Under the pieces are notes generated by a model. That model did no database searches, was not told where the DNA came from, and was given only the letters and a program-made list of their open reading frames with translations. Position numbers and translations under genes: made by a program. Positions 1 through 12,125 of a DNA stretch of 64,000 bases are shown piece after piece. Source of the DNA: Oasisia sp. SBJ-2009 (taxonomy: Eukaryota > Annelida > Polychaeta > Sabellida > Siboglinidae); NCBI GenBank assembly GCA_964017155.1, contig OZ024862.1:28100158-28164157 (forward strand). The letters are read 5' to 3'. The first letter of the stretch is position 1. Every line of letters begins with the position of its first letter.

Positions 1-659
1 GACAGATCCTAGTGGCAGTAATGACCTAGCCATTGTCAGTGCATTGTTTATAATTTCCTGGCACATACAATATAACTAATTACAGTGTATTTTAAAATAT
101 CATAACGTTTTCAGTATTACAAGTCTGTTCCGTGTTTGTGTCAGCTGAGCAACTGGCAACATCACCGGTCAGTTGGCAGCTCTTACCAGCTCTTTATCAT
201 CCTGTGTCAGAGTTCTAAAAGCACATTACTTCCGTTATAATTTTGTTTTCCCAGTTTAACTCCACTTTCTTTTTTATGACACCAGAAATATTATTGTGAG
301 GAAACTTTTTTTTAATGCCATAGCATAAGTGATGGATGTATTCAGTAGGATATTCTCAGTTATTAACAAACACATGCATGTGCATACACACATGAAGGCA
401 TGCAGGCACACACATGTACACAAACACACACACAGCACATAGACATGTACACACATACACACACACAAAAGCACATAAGGCAAGTACATGCACACACATG
501 TAAATTAATACACAAACAAACACACAAGTAAACGTAGACATAATCAGTTGTGTTGCATTATGGTTTTTTTTCTGGAATAATTTGATTGTGGTGATGTACA
601 GATTCAGCTACCTGGTAAATTTCTAACTGTGGCTCCTCAGTAGCACCTACCACTGTCTT

Positions 660-1025
660 AGAGGAGTCACTGTGTTACAGACAATGACGGTGTCAATGTG
701 TTTCAGGCTGTAACAGTGTCAGTGTCATGTAGGCTCTATGTGTCAGTGTTACAGGCTGAAACAATGTCAGCATGTTGACGCATTAAAAGTATCAGTGTCA
801 CAATGTCAGTGTATTGCAAGCTCTAACAGTGTCAGTGTGTTGCATGCATTAACATTTGTCAGTGTGTTGCAAGCTCTCACAATGTCGGTGTGTTGCACGC
901 ATTAACATTTATAAGTGTGTTGCAGGCTGTCACAATGTCAGTGTGTTGCAAGCTCAAACAGTGTCAGTGTGTTGCACGCATTAACATTTGCCAGTGTGTT
1001 GCAGGCATAAACAGTGTCAACGTGG
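660..1025. repeat. Diverged minisatellite, unit roughly 25-35 bp
   Basis: The words GTCAGTGTGTTGCA, AAGCTCTAACA and GCATTAACATTT recur about a dozen times with substitutions and small indels. Two unit types alternate, one carrying the CTCTAACA word and the other the GCATTAACATTT word. No coding sense is visible. Confidence 0.75.
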
Positions 1026-1469
1026 GGTAGGTTCTAACAGGATGACAACTCTGACCTGTTGCCATGGTGATGTGGTCATCGATGCTGAGCCCACTTCTAT
1101 CAAGGCTTGCTATGCAAGGTCTGCTATGCTGACATATTGCCATGGTGATTAACTATGTTTGCACACATTTCCATGTATGTCACAAAACTGGTATATGTAT
1201 AATATATTCCTATTCCTGATTAGTTTTGTTGACTAGTTGCACATCTCCCATGTTGTTAAGTAACGTTGAAGTCTGAATGCAAAAAATATATATTGTCCCA
1301 TTATATTTTTGTGTAATGGGCTTCACGTTACAACCATTCTTTGAAATTATTAATTCTTTAACATTTGACAGTCCTAGTACTAGGGAGGTTACCAGCTCCT
1401 AGGTTTTTTTCATTTACTATTTTCTCCTTATGACTACAACATGCATGTTGAAAGTTTACTCCCTGGTTA

Positions 1470-1625
1470 GGCTCTCTTTGTTCTGGTGGGCTGTATATTT
1501 TGGTGGGTCATCTTTATTCTGGTGGGTCATCTGTATTCTGGTGGGCTGTCTATATTCTGGTGGGTTATCTTGATTTTGTAGGGGTGTCTTTATTTTGAAA
1601 ACATGTCTGTATTCTGCTGAACTGT
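1470..1625. repeat. Minisatellite, unit about 20-25 bp
   Basis: Five to six imperfect copies of a unit containing TATTCTGGTGGGTCATCT run head to tail, and decay at the right end. Confidence 0.7.
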
Positions 1626-2395
1626 CGACTGAAATAGATGACTATTTTTGTGACTGGTTACAAATTGTTTGTTCACTCTTTGCACAGCAAACTTCAAAAC
1701 ATTTCTTTTATTGAGTTATCATGTCAACCCTAGATAATATGACCTGCCACAGGTCATTCATTGCTTACTGCAGTTGATGTGACAAGATGGTAGCAACAAT
1801 AGTGTACGTTGATAAACTATGTCCAGTGTTTTATGCATGTCACATGTGAGCACATTTTCTGTTTATATTTATTGCTATGGAATGAGATCATAAAATTAAC
1901 AGTTTAATATGTGTTTATGTATTAATCGTTAACAACCCAACATCCATGTAAGCTGATACCTAGGTGAACATAAATTTGATGTGAACAAATTAAACTTGTT
2001 TTCCATGCAAATATAATAATAAAATTCAATGTGTTAACTTAATTATTACATTTTAACTTGCGGTCAACTTAAGTTGTATTCCTTGTCTATTGATGCTGGT
2101 TATCTGCTTTCAGGGATTGTCTCTCACTCCCTCTCTCTCCCTTCCTCTCTTTTAAACTGTTGACATGTGTATAAAATATGTGTGGTGGCTGCTTCATACC
2201 ATGGATGTGCACACATTTCACTCTACTTACAATGCTGTTATAACCATGTAACACCTAATGTACCTATTACGTACTATTTACCATCTGTGTGCAATATGTC
2301 CCAGCGGTTGAGTAGTGACTGTAGTAATATAGGTTTGTGTGTAAAAATACAACATTAACGTGCATTGAACCCATACAAACGACTATTTCATAAAC

Positions 2396-4681
2396 ATGAC
2401 ATCCTGTTGCTATGTTACATTCATTCAGATTGTGTCTTTTCGTACACGAGGTGATGCCACTTTGGATAAGATTTATACCAATATGGACAAACTTTATGGA
2501 CAGCCACACACCAGTTGTCCTGTCGGAAATGCAGATCACAACGTCGTCATTTGTGAACCGCTCGTTGATCGGAAATTCATCTCTGTACATCGACAAATTG
2601 TGACAACAAAGGTAATGGGGCAAAATGAGCGAGTCATGTTTGCATCAGACTTAAAGAAAATCAAATGGGAAGACCTTTACCGTCTACCATCATGCGAAGA
2701 ACAATTGCAAATGTTTACGTCCAACAGAAATGAACTGATGGATAGACATTTCCCAACAAAGACAGTGGTAAGACACATAACGGACAAACCATGGGTGTCG
2801 GACAAATTCCGAGACCTAATTCGTCGGCGTCAACATGCATGGAAGGCAGGTGACCAAGCGTTGTACCATCTTCACAGAAACAAGGTAAACCGTCTAAGCA
2901 AGTCATTGACAAAAAATTACTATGATAAACGCATCAACGGTTTCAAGACATCCAATCCACGCAATTGGTGGAAGGGTATGAAAGAACTGCTTGGATGTCA
3001 ACAAACCAGCAGTGACCCCCTTTTGCTTCACCTCGCCAATCAAGTGTGTGACGGTAATCTTCTGGAACTCAGCCAACCAATAAACAATTTCTTTAAATCA
3101 GTGAGTGATCAACTACCTGCCCTGAGTGCTGACAATGACTACCTTCAGCTTGAAATACCATGTGTGCCATCTAAATACGTTATCCCAGTTGAGAAAGTGG
3201 AAAAGCAATTACGCAAACTAGACACGAGTAAAGCTCCGGGCCCGGACTCTATACCAAGCTGGGTCCTTAAAGAGTTCTCTGAATTGCTTGCCGGCCCAGT
3301 TGCCGCAACCTACAACAGCTCACTTCGAGAGGGGCATGTTCCACGTATCTGGCGTGCTGCATACGTCAGCCCCCTTCTGAAAAAGAAACCGCCAGAACAT
3401 ATCGAAACGGACCTTAGACCAATCTCCTTGACTGCTGTGCTCTGTAAACAAATGGAAGAGTTCGTTGTTAAATGGGTCTGGGACATCGTTCAAGACAGAG
3501 TTGACCCAAACCAATACGGCTCCGTAAAGAAGTCATCCACTACTCATGCCCTTGTTGACCTGTTACACCAGTGTTATACAAGCACAGATGCATCGAAACA
3601 GTATGCCAGGATACTACTGCTTGAGTTCTCTAAGGCATTTGACCTAATCAATCATGACATTCTTCTTCAAAAACTTGCAAGTTTTGGCCTCCCGAATATT
3701 TTAATGAAGTGGATCGCCAGTTGCCTTACCGAAAGAACCCAACAAGTTAAGCTGTGCAACGCACAATCCGACTGGAATTACATCCATGGAGGAGTGCCAC
3801 AAGGCACAAAGCTAGGCCCGGTACTTTTCGTCCTCATTATAAATGATCTACAAACAAAGTGCGACTCCTACAAATATGTTGATGACACGTGCATCGTCTA
3901 TACTGGATCAGACTCCCAAGCGCCAAATCTCCAGGAAGCAGCCGATGCGGCATATCTGTGGACAATCCAAAACGACATGAAAATCAACAAAAGTAAGACA
4001 AAAGAGCTTGTTATTGATTTCTCTAAAACAAGGACAAACTTCCCAACCATACGTATCGACGGAACAGACACTCAGCGAGTAACCGAGGCGAAGATACTTG
4101 GCATTACCATCACCAGCAACCTGACATGGGACGTACACGTTGATGAAATAACACGAAAAGCAGGCAAGATGCTGTTTCTACTGCTACAACTCAAACGATC
4201 AGGCATTCCCGTCGAAGACCTTCTGACGGTATATACAACGGTGGTCCGGCCTACTCTGGAATGCGCATGTCCAGCATGGTCGACCTCACTCACATTGGGT
4301 CTCCAAAGTGATATGGAGCGAGTACAAAGACGTGCTATGAACATCATATACCCGAACACTACCTATACCGAAGCATTAGCGAATGCACAGCTGACTTCTC
4401 TGAAACAAAGACGTGCGCAGTTATGTGAACATTTCTTCACACAAATTGAAGAGCCGCAGCACAAACTGCATAAACTTCTACCAAAACCAAGAACTGCAAC
4501 ATACAATACAAGATGCCGAACTCGATATCCTTATCCCAGAGTCAAAACCAACAGGACCAAGAACTGCTCCATTAACTGGTGCCTTTTCAACCATCAGGAG
4601 TCCAGCGCATGGCTACTCTCGGAATGGATGTTAGTGGCATTCTACAGATGTGGCCGATCCATCTCAATCTGCGGCGTTTAA
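2396..4681 (+). CDS. LINE ORF2 fragment: endonuclease C-terminus plus reverse transcriptase
   Basis: This is a 761-residue uninterrupted frame. The first Met is not a natural start, because the frame simply opens in flanking DNA. Residues about 12-60 match the end of an APE endonuclease. The RT fingers carry SKAPGPDSIPS (near residue 275) and DLRPISLTAV (near 341), motif B is GGVPQGTKLGPVLF (near 465), and motif C is YVDD (near 496). Motif A reads LLEFSKAFD, so the catalytic Asp expected at residue 410 is Glu (codon GAG at 3623-3625). The C-terminus holds the usual LINE thumb region; its last ~20 residues differ from the other copy at 50914, suggesting a late frameshift. The enzyme would reverse-transcribe its own RNA at a nicked target. 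This copy is probably inactive because of the 5' truncation and the motif A change. Confidence 0.85.
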   Translation: MTSCCYVTFIQIVSFRTRGDATLDKIYTNMDKLYGQPHTSCPVGNADHNVVICEPLVDRKFISVHRQIVTTKVMGQNERVMFASDLKKIKWEDLYRLPSCEEQLQMFTSNRNELMDRHFPTKTVVRHITDKPWVSDKFRDLIRRRQHAWKAGDQALYHLHRNKVNRLSKSLTKNYYDKRINGFKTSNPRNWWKGMKELLGCQQTSSDPLLLHLANQVCDGNLLELSQPINNFFKSVSDQLPALSADNDYLQLEIPCVPSKYVIPVEKVEKQLRKLDTSKAPGPDSIPSWVLKEFSELLAGPVAATYNSSLREGHVPRIWRAAYVSPLLKKKPPEHIETDLRPISLTAVLCKQMEEFVVKWVWDIVQDRVDPNQYGSVKKSSTTHALVDLLHQCYTSTDASKQYARILLLEFSKAFDLINHDILLQKLASFGLPNILMKWIASCLTERTQQVKLCNAQSDWNYIHGGVPQGTKLGPVLFVLIINDLQTKCDSYKYVDDTCIVYTGSDSQAPNLQEAADAAYLWTIQNDMKINKSKTKELVIDFSKTRTNFPTIRIDGTDTQRVTEAKILGITITSNLTWDVHVDEITRKAGKMLFLLLQLKRSGIPVEDLLTVYTTVVRPTLECACPAWSTSLTLGLQSDMERVQRRAMNIIYPNTTYTEALANAQLTSLKQRRAQLCEHFFTQIEEPQHKLHKLLPKPRTATYNTRCRTRYPYPRVKTNRTKNCSINWCLFNHQESSAWLLSEWMLVAFYRCGRSISICGV

Positions 4682-4708
4682 CCGAGAGAGAGATATATAT
4701 ATAGGGAT

Positions 4709-4745
<37 letters not shown>
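2425..4745 (+). mobile_element. 5'-truncated APE-type LINE
   Basis: Similarity to LINE proteins begins abruptly near 2430, inside the C-terminal part of an apurinic-type endonuclease domain (the RGDATLDKIYTN segment, then a DHN motif). It continues through a complete reverse transcriptase and ends in a GA-rich tail at 4685-4742. Upstream sequence is unrelated, so the copy is 5' truncated, as is usual after target-primed reverse transcription. A second copy of its 3' end sits at 50914. The absence of RNase H and the motif style suggest the Jockey/CR1 group; the exact clade is not settled. Confidence 0.85.
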
Positions 4746-4746
<1 letters not shown>

Positions 4747-4999
4747 GATGCTGCATGCTTATTCTTTCTTGGAGATCCTTGTTAGAAATTATGTTGAGCC
4801 AGTAGATTTGCATAATCTTCCTGAGACACGTCTATTGAAAATCTTCCAGCATCTGACATATGCCTTTGATGACCTCCCTTGATTTATATAGTAGCACAAT
4901 CAAAACGTTACTGTCGAAAAGACGGATTTGGGTTCTGTTGCTGATCTTATTGGTCTCCGAAATGTTCTTTAATGCCGCAAATGAATGCTATGTAACGTA

Positions 5000-5610
5000 A
5001 TGTAAAAATATTGTCCACACCGTAATGTCAAAATTTGAACCCCACAAAATCTCCCGTTCCGAAAGCAAGCCTGTTCTTTCCGATTCAGTGGGCTGCTGAA
5101 ATTCGGTCAAGAATATCCATACTGATAACTTTGCTAGTGACGAATGGCAGAGTGGTCCCTCTCTAATTGTTGCACAGACTAAGGTCTCCTTTCTTTGGTA
5201 ACCCCGACTTCCAGTCAACTGGCCTTTCTTCTGCCTCCCATAGACCTTCAAAGATCTCTGTCAAGATTCTAACTATGATTTCTCCTACATATCTGCACTC
5301 ACACCATCAACTCCAAGTGCTTTCACTGAGTCGTTGTCCTGACTGTTTTCTTCACTTCCTTAGCAGATAGTGGGTCTATGTTGATCGCCAGGTGTTACTG
5401 GAATGCCTACTGATTGTTTGGCGCTACTCTGTTGACGATGGTCTCGAAGTGTGATTTCCATCTGTGGGTCTGTTCTGCTACACCAGTGATAGCATTTCCA
5501 TTTTTCACTGAAACGCCGCTCAGTCTAAAGCCGACGGCGAGAGTCTTGGCTGTCTTGATCAGTGCAGCCTCATTCTGAGTAGTTGCAGCCTTTCTGCTTG
5601 ATTTGCCAGA
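5000..5610 (-). pseudogene. Decayed LINE reverse transcriptase fragment
   Basis: On the minus strand, pieces such as GEIIVRILTEIFEGLWEAEE and DWKSGLPKKGDLS, then RGTTLPFVTSKV and DRISAA, follow each other in different frames. They match the RT region between 'iW..e..P.dWk.glivpl.KKGD' and 'RgitLlpv.sKvf..il..Ri' of a LINE family. Stops and frameshifts show it is long dead. It has the style of the relics at 24452-24714 and 29440-30500 rather than of the 2396 LINE. Confidence 0.7.
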
Positions 5611-5619
5611 TTTTCAATG

Positions 5620-6700
5620 ATGGTTTATAAATAGCTATTTCTAAATACAAGCTTGTTCTGTTTAAACAAATAGTTGATAATTGTGTATTGAGTGCAAGCA
5701 TTCCACGTTTCCTTTGTCACAGTAGGCAGACCATGCGCACTTTAATCACGGAATCATTATTTCATCATGTTGTTTTAATTAGCACTATTACTGCTAATTA
5801 ATTCAGTTGAAATAAAAGCAATAAAAATTATCATGTAATAAAAGAGATACCAACATTATAACATGACACAATTGACGGGTTCATTCTGTGACAGTCTTAT
5901 GGTGACAAGGACAGCTGCTACACATGCATTACACAAATGCACGTAGATTGCCTGTGAGATAATGAGAATGTTGTCTCACCCTGCCAAATATCCACTTAGA
6001 CACAAAGTAATCCAGATAATCCAAAGACCAGGGTAAATTTGCAATATGATCTTGATTGTGATGAGTGTTATCAGCAGTGTAGTGGTTTGTCCTTCCTACA
6101 CTGAACCCCGTGTGTACTGTGTAGGCAAGGTATATTTACTGCACTCTTAATTTTGTGTAGGTTTCTACCACTGTCAGCGCCACACAGCAACCTGGGAATA
6201 GTCGTTTCAGTTGTGGTGACGACAATGCCATTTCAAACAAAGCACTCAATTATCTAAAGTGATCACCTCAACAAGTCATGTTTGCCCATTTGACATTTCT
6301 GAATAGTCTGCATTTATTTCAGGTTCTATCACTGTCGGCACCACGCGACAACCTGGGAATTGTCGTACTAATTAATTATTAATAATATTTTTCAGCTCTG
6401 GTGAACTTAGCAACGCTGGGTGACAAGCAAAATGATCACCGCGATAATAGTCATGTTTACCCACGCAGCTGTTCAAAATGCTCCGCTTCAGAGAATCGAT
6501 TCAATTTTTCAGCTAGTGGGATGGACATACTTTAGACTGCATCTAGCAAATGAACAAATGAAAAGGTTCCCCATTCAATTAGAAATGTACACGTTTCTAC
6601 GTATTCTTGCTAAGTGCATCTATGCGCGTGAGCACATTAACATTATCCTAAACTTGCTGCATCACCCAGCGATGCTGGGGTGACCGGGGAAGGTAATCAC
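5620..6700. other. Non-coding stretch with an internal duplication
   Basis: No supportable gene. Two related segments at about 6155-6295 and 6320-6470 share the words CACTGTC, CAACCTGGGAAT, TGTCGT, GATCACC and AGTCATGTTT in the same order, indicating a diverged tandem duplication of about 150 bp. An open frame of 87 codons at 6420-6683 overlaps the second copy and has no family signature. Confidence 0.5.
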
Positions 6701-6706
6701 CCGTAG

Positions 6707-6707
<1 letters not shown>

Positions 6708-6776
<69 letters not shown>

Positions 6777-7025
6777 GAGTGTGTGCGTGTGTATGTGCGC
6801 GCGCTCGCGTGCGTGCGTGCGTGGGGTGTGGGTGGGTCACTTAGTGACATAGTGAACATCCACCCGTCATTGTGGTGGATTGGTATAAAATCAAGGATCA
6901 AGAAAAGCCAACCAGGTGTGTTTGTGTGTATATGTATGTGTACATGCATGTGTATATGTATATATGTGTGTATATATGCATGCATGCATGCATGTCTGTT
7001 TGTAAGTGTATATGTGTGTATGATA
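6708..7025. repeat. GT microsatellite grading into CG- and TATATG-rich DNA
   Basis: A (GT)n run at 6708-6780 grades into GTGCGC/CGTGCG alternation to about 6822. After a short unique stretch, a second alternating tract (TATGTG, then GCATGCATGCATG) spans 6915-7000. Alternating purine-pyrimidine DNA of this kind can adopt Z-form. The long His/Thr or Cys/Val open frames across it are artefacts. Confidence 0.9.
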
Positions 7026-7356
7026 CATTTTCGTCAACATATAATTAAATAGTTTCTTTCAGGTCCTCTTCTGATTTGACTAGTCATTCCTGCCTCTTGT
7101 GCCATGGCACATTCGCTTAACTTCTCAGTCTGTTTGAACATGCGTCAGAATTGGACATAATCCATGGTAGAGGTGGTGCAGTGTAATCATTCTGTTAGGG
7201 CGCTTTTCCATTAATTGATCTATTTCTATTTATGGAAATTATTGTGGACGATATTTAGTAAGTCTGCATTGTATAAACACAATTATAACAAGCGAAAATA
7301 TATGGGTATATGCGATGCCTGACATTTCAAGCGAGTGGCTGTTCTCACCGTTTGCT

Positions 7357-7467
7357 CTGCCTCTGGCTCTGTGCATAGATATAAATAGAGCGATCGCCGA
7401 CTCCGAATGGCGGGAAAATATGTTCAAATTTCGCAGCGCCCTCACCGGGAGTCATAGAAAGTCGAAA
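7357..7467 (+). repeat. Dispersed repeat with TATA-like box, copy 1
   Basis: The segments around ATAGATATAAATAGAG with CGCCGACTC (7375-7402), and GCAGCGCCCTCACC with GGGAGTCATAGAAA (7432-7462), recur in the opposite orientation at 23155-23265 in matching order. The middle is not conserved. A TATAAATA box lies at the conserved end, so this could be a transposon end or a promoter module copied between loci. Confidence 0.55.
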
Positions 7468-7469
7468 CC

Positions 7470-10056
7470 ATGGACGCTCACTGTTCTAACAGTGGCAACA
7501 CGGCGGTGGATTCTGTACCAATTTAAGAACTTCAGGATGTACTTGAGGTAAGATTAAATCGGAAAATCATCATATAATATGGATAGTTTATTGTCAGTTT
7601 TTGTTTTAAAACGGAGACATACATTAAGTCATGCAAAAGACGAAAACAATACGAGCGATATTACAGGTATCATTCACTGTCTAGTATCACTCGGTCTCGA
7701 TCAGAAATACTGGGCACTACAATACTTGTATATCCAAAGTTTAGTCAATTAAGCAAGCATATATAACATATGTAGTGTTGCCATGGCACAAAACTTTGGT
7801 ACAGTGCCAATCCAATTGTTTATTCTCTGAATTTCTCGTCTTGCCATGGCTCCATGAATGATCGAGGGCATGGGCCATGGGCATGGCATGGCCATGCATG
7901 CATGGACATGTTGTTGACATTGTGTCATTTGTGATTGAGGGATTCTATGTCTGACTATCACTATGACTATGATTGGAGGTAAAGTGATTACGCTAGACTT
8001 CATTGAATAGGCGGATCTTTTAGCGTGTTTACAAGCATTCTATAATATTAGGTGGAACTAATTAAAATTAGGCCTTCAAATATTTTACTCTTCCTGGTGC
8101 TTCTACTTCTTCTTCCGAATACCGCCTAGCTTCAACATGCTGAAGATACAGGCGGGCGAACAAGAAAAATCAGAATATATATATATATATTTTTTCGTTT
8201 TGGGTGCATTGCAATGTATCAGAACCGTAATTTGTGCATGTAACAGTAATGCGTGCAAAAGAACTATTTATATCTAAAAGGTGGAATAATGGAAAGTCTG
8301 GATATTGCTCTTAAAGGAAGCAAGGCCGCCTCTATTTACAATATGTTGAGGGAGGGAGTTCCAAAGTCGAATGGTATTTGGGGAAAAAGAATACAAGTGG
8401 TAGTTACATCTGGAGTGAGGGATAAGGTTGTTGCTCGTAGCTGATTATAACATCTTGGATGCTGATATGTATACATTACATACAGTTACTATATATCTTT
8501 TACATATTACCACTTTAATATTAGTATTATATGTATATTATATGTATTCTATTTTCAGTACAAGTCACAAGGAGTCACCGCAATGACAGCATCACCACTG
8601 AACAAGTGTTTGAAATTTGAGGTCTTCTCATCTTTGTCAAAATAACTCATGGGCAGAGTTTCGCCATTGTCAAAGCATATTAATTCCACTTGTCGATTGT
8701 ATCATTAACCATACATAAATCATCATTCATTATATTTAAGGTCATGGAGGAGCTCATCAGGGTCAATCTTATGTTTAGCAGGAGCAGGCTGTTGTATATT
8801 ATGTTGATGGTTTTGTGTTGTGTCGATCGAAGAAATTATGTTATAATGATATAATCACATCATTAAAGGAGAGCGTGAATTATTTACAAATAAACTGATA
8901 TTGACAGACTACAAGTATTTTTCGTCTTCAGATAATCACTCTTTGCAGTGTTATAGTGATTCTGTTTGCAACAGAAGCAATGTTGTATCCCTGTTTTATA
9001 CATGTACACATTTTCATGATGGCATTGTGAAGTCACAGGAGCTTGTGCTCATGCATACACATCCTTTGGGTTTTTTGAGATGCCAACTGCATACAGCTTG
9101 TAGAGAAATATCTATATCACAACCAATCACAAAGAAAGCCGACAGCCTTGTGAAAGACTGTCTGAATGAATGTGTTAATGGGAAATAGGTCAATCAGATT
9201 TTTACAAGTTCCGTTTTCAAAGGTACCTTGGTTGTGAGAAGTATATTACAGAAATACAAGTTACTGCTATTCAAAAATAATTATTAATGATTTCATTCCA
9301 AAACACATAGCTAAAACAGAATGATTTCATCTCATTTTATGTGCATACAATAGCTTTTTCATGATATATCTGCACAGTGTAGTTGAGCTTCATACTGTAG
9401 CAAATCAATATTTCCTAAAACAGTAACTAAGGATTATGTTTCTTCAGATTTTTTGTTTTACTCATTACTGTCAACCTGTTGTGTGAAGCTACACAATTAG
9501 AAGTACTGTCACTTTGTCATTAGAATTATTCATGGCTGCAACATGTACAGCGAACAATAAAAAATTATTTCCTTTTACCTGCTATTGTAGTTTGCAAATA
9601 TTTATTGTCATGCTGATGGCATGTTAAGTCACCGTGTATACATCACTTGCAAATCACAACCAATGATCGGCATGTGTTTTATTAGATTTTGAATTTTAGT
9701 GACACTATCTCCAATGTAACAGGCCTGCCTTAGATTTTATGTACATTTCTGCCAGCAGTATTTCTCTATCAGGTGAAGCTGGAAAGCCAGGTTTCTTTGG
9801 GGGCAGAGTTGGTATTCCTGGTACATATAACAAGAAATCCTGGCTAAGTACATATGATATGGCACGTCACTTTGCAGCAGATATGTTGTTGTACTTGTGG
9901 CTTCCACACAAACATGGACTCTAAAAGTACACACAATTTACTGGTTCATGCATTAACACACTATGATACATTGATGAAATAGGCATAAGGATGGAAATAT
10001 AATATTACAATATTTAATATTATATGAAACAGTACAATAATCATTCAATGTGATTG
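7470..10056. other. Non-coding stretch, no gene supported
   Basis: No exon chain or known domain is visible. Local structure includes a CATGG/CCATG palindromic cluster at 7860-7915 and a short (TA)n at 8177-8191. A 63-codon frame at 8253-8444 and a 61-codon frame at 9739-9924 show no recognisable motif. A candidate exon follows TTTTCAG at about 8560 but I could not join it to anything. Confidence 0.4.

Positions 10057-10084
<28 letters not shown>
10057..10084. repeat. (AT)n microsatellite at element insertion site
   Basis: About 14 AT units end exactly where the Helentron-like sequence begins. A shorter AT run (17597-17606) lies immediately after the last Helentron-like end, so the pair appears to have inserted into one AT tract. 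Confidence 0.85.
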
Positions 10085-10088
<4 letters not shown>

Positions 10089-10899
10089 GCGGGACAACGC
10101 TACCATCTAAATTTGTGACACAGAGACGTGGCTAGTTTGCTGAAAACACAAGTCAGATATATGTTTGTATGCGAGCTTAAAAGTAAGCCAACTCTTTATG
10201 TATAACTAGCACAAAATAATTCCAATACACTAGTACACAATGTCATCACCGTTATAACAAACACATAGATTGACAGCAAAGGTGGGGGAACCGACCACAC
10301 GCAGGTGTTGGAAACCCACCATATCAAATATTCAAACAAAGTATGCAAGTTATAGGTTATGACCAAGGGGAAAGCGTTAGGAACATGAGCACATGTCCTC
10401 GCCCTAAAACCCCTTGAAAGTACACTCATATTAGACAAGTATATAACATAAATCGACAATGTGAGATGTAATATACAAGACAGTGTGATCGTAATGTCAA
10501 AAATACAAGACAATAACGTTTTAAACACTTGGTAACAATATAATATAGACTGTGTATAGTGTATTTACAAATATGTACAAATAAAACGAAACACAGCATA
10601 TATCAACACCAGTTTGAAATACCCAGGTGACGATGGGGAAGGAGGGTGGGAAATTTGCGACGACATAGTACTGAACAACAGAATGATAAATGTCGCAATA
10701 AACGGAACCTCGTAACATAATTGTTTAACAACAATCGAGAGCAAATCAATATTTACCCTTTCAAACTCGAGAACTATCGAAAGAGAGGCTGGACACTGAG
10801 CTTGTCAGCGTCCTAATTTGTTTACCGTATACACCCGAATATAAGCTCTGGTTTTGTTGCCCACATAAATGCCTTTTGAGTTTCATTCAAAAGGTGTTT
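10085..10899 (+). mobile_element. Helentron-like element, short copy
   Basis: This 815-bp unit begins TTATGCGGGACAAC and ends GGTGTTT. Its first 216 bp match 10900-11115 with one mismatch seen, and its last 249 bp match 17348-17596 with none seen. The middle (10301-10650) is private. Near the 3' end a perfect 8-bp stem (CCTTTTGA/TCAAAAGG, 10872-10894) lies five bases from the terminus. Just inside it, GTTGCCCACATAA is nearly the reverse complement of the 5' end. A 5' terminal repeat pairing with a subterminal 3' repeat before a hairpin is the asymmetrical layout described for Helitron2/Helentron rolling-circle elements. No Rep-helicase gene is present, so it is non-autonomous. The class call rests on end structure only. 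Confidence 0.65.
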
Positions 10900-11671
10900 T
10901 TATGCGGGACAACGCTACCATCTAAATTTGTGACACAGAGACGTGGCTAGTTTGCTGAAAACACAAGTCAGATATATGTTTGTATGCGAGCTTAAAAGTA
11001 AGCCAAATCTTTATGTATAACTAGCACAAAATAATTCCAATACACTAGTACACAATGTCATCACCGTTATAACAAACACATAGATTGACAGCAAAGGTGG
11101 GGGAACCGACCACACCAGGCCACTTCTGTAATAGAATGGCTCCCCCCACCCCAAAGGATATGTGTCACAAAGGAAAGTTACGTAACTTTAGTCACAAGTT
11201 CACCAACTAAGCCTCATAACTACAGGTGTAGAAAAAGTTGCTAACGGCGTTTGCATACGGCCGAACAAACCCGTAAGTGGCATGCGTGTCAAAAAACAAA
11301 TAACATTAGGCTAAAAAAGTATACATGGGCACCCGTACAGGCTATCAAAGCTACATGAAATGCCCCGCCTAAGCAGAAAACGGTCGTGCGCTACATAAAA
11401 CCCACACACACTAAAGCGATATAGTTGCAACCCAAGTGCGAATATGAAATGCCACCTAGAAGGCAAGAGGCATAGTTAATGCAAACAGCGAATGTGAACC
11501 TTAAGCATAACACGTGATGATTAAAAGGCGCACAACCTGATAATTTGCAACAAATGAAATCTAGACCATGTTAATTGTTATAAGATTATATACCGACATA
11601 TGTCAGTAACGCAACAGCGACACGTTGTAGGTTGCCACTACCAACTAAGTACATGTAAAGAGCAAGGTGTG

Positions 11672-12028
11672 TTACATGGAATGCCCCACCTAAGTAGAAA
11701 ACATCCTGATAACCTAGCGAAGGACTCCTTCAGCGATGAATAGCACCAGAGAAATGATGACGTCTAGAATGAGTAATGCACTTCTGTATGTGACAGGGAA
11801 TGTCCCACCTAAGCAGAAAACATTCAGTGCACATGTTAGATGGGTTTTGGTTACATGCAATGCCCCACCTAAGTAGAAAGCATCTGGATAACCTAGCGAA
11901 GGACACCTTCAGCGATGAATAGCACCAGTGAAATGATGACATCTAGAATGGGTAATACACTGCTGAATGTGACAGGGAATGTCCCACCTAAGCAGAAAAC
12001 ATTCAGTCACATGTTAGATGATTTTGGT
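11672..12028 (+). repeat. Two tandem copies of a ~175-bp block inside the long element
   Basis: The first copy runs 11672-11849 and the second about 11850-12028, with a few per cent differences. Each block contains two half-sites based on ATGCCCCACCTAAG followed by GAAAAC. The same half-site also occurs singly near 11360 and 12067, so the blocks grew from a shorter dispersed motif. Confidence 0.85.
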
Positions 12029-12125
12029 ATGTAACAAGTGGATGTATATAAGCATTGGTGTTCCAAATGCCCCACCTAAGTGGAAAACACAAGTTTTCGG
12101 ATCTGCCGTCCGCAGTGTCATGGTC

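Larger units (their letters stand above)
1..2395. other. Non-coding stretch with low-complexity DNA
   Basis: I see no supportable exon here. The stretch holds CA-rich low-complexity DNA at 360-540 and two minisatellites (660-1025 and 1470-1625), listed separately. Short open frames over the CA-rich tract give Cys/Val/Met-rich products typical of dinucleotide repeats. It could be intronic or intergenic. Confidence 0.5.

Noticed and set aside
6662..7052. Long His/Thr and Cys/Val frames
   Set aside because: Products of the GT/CA microsatellite; the same applies at 35918-36246 and 274-541.
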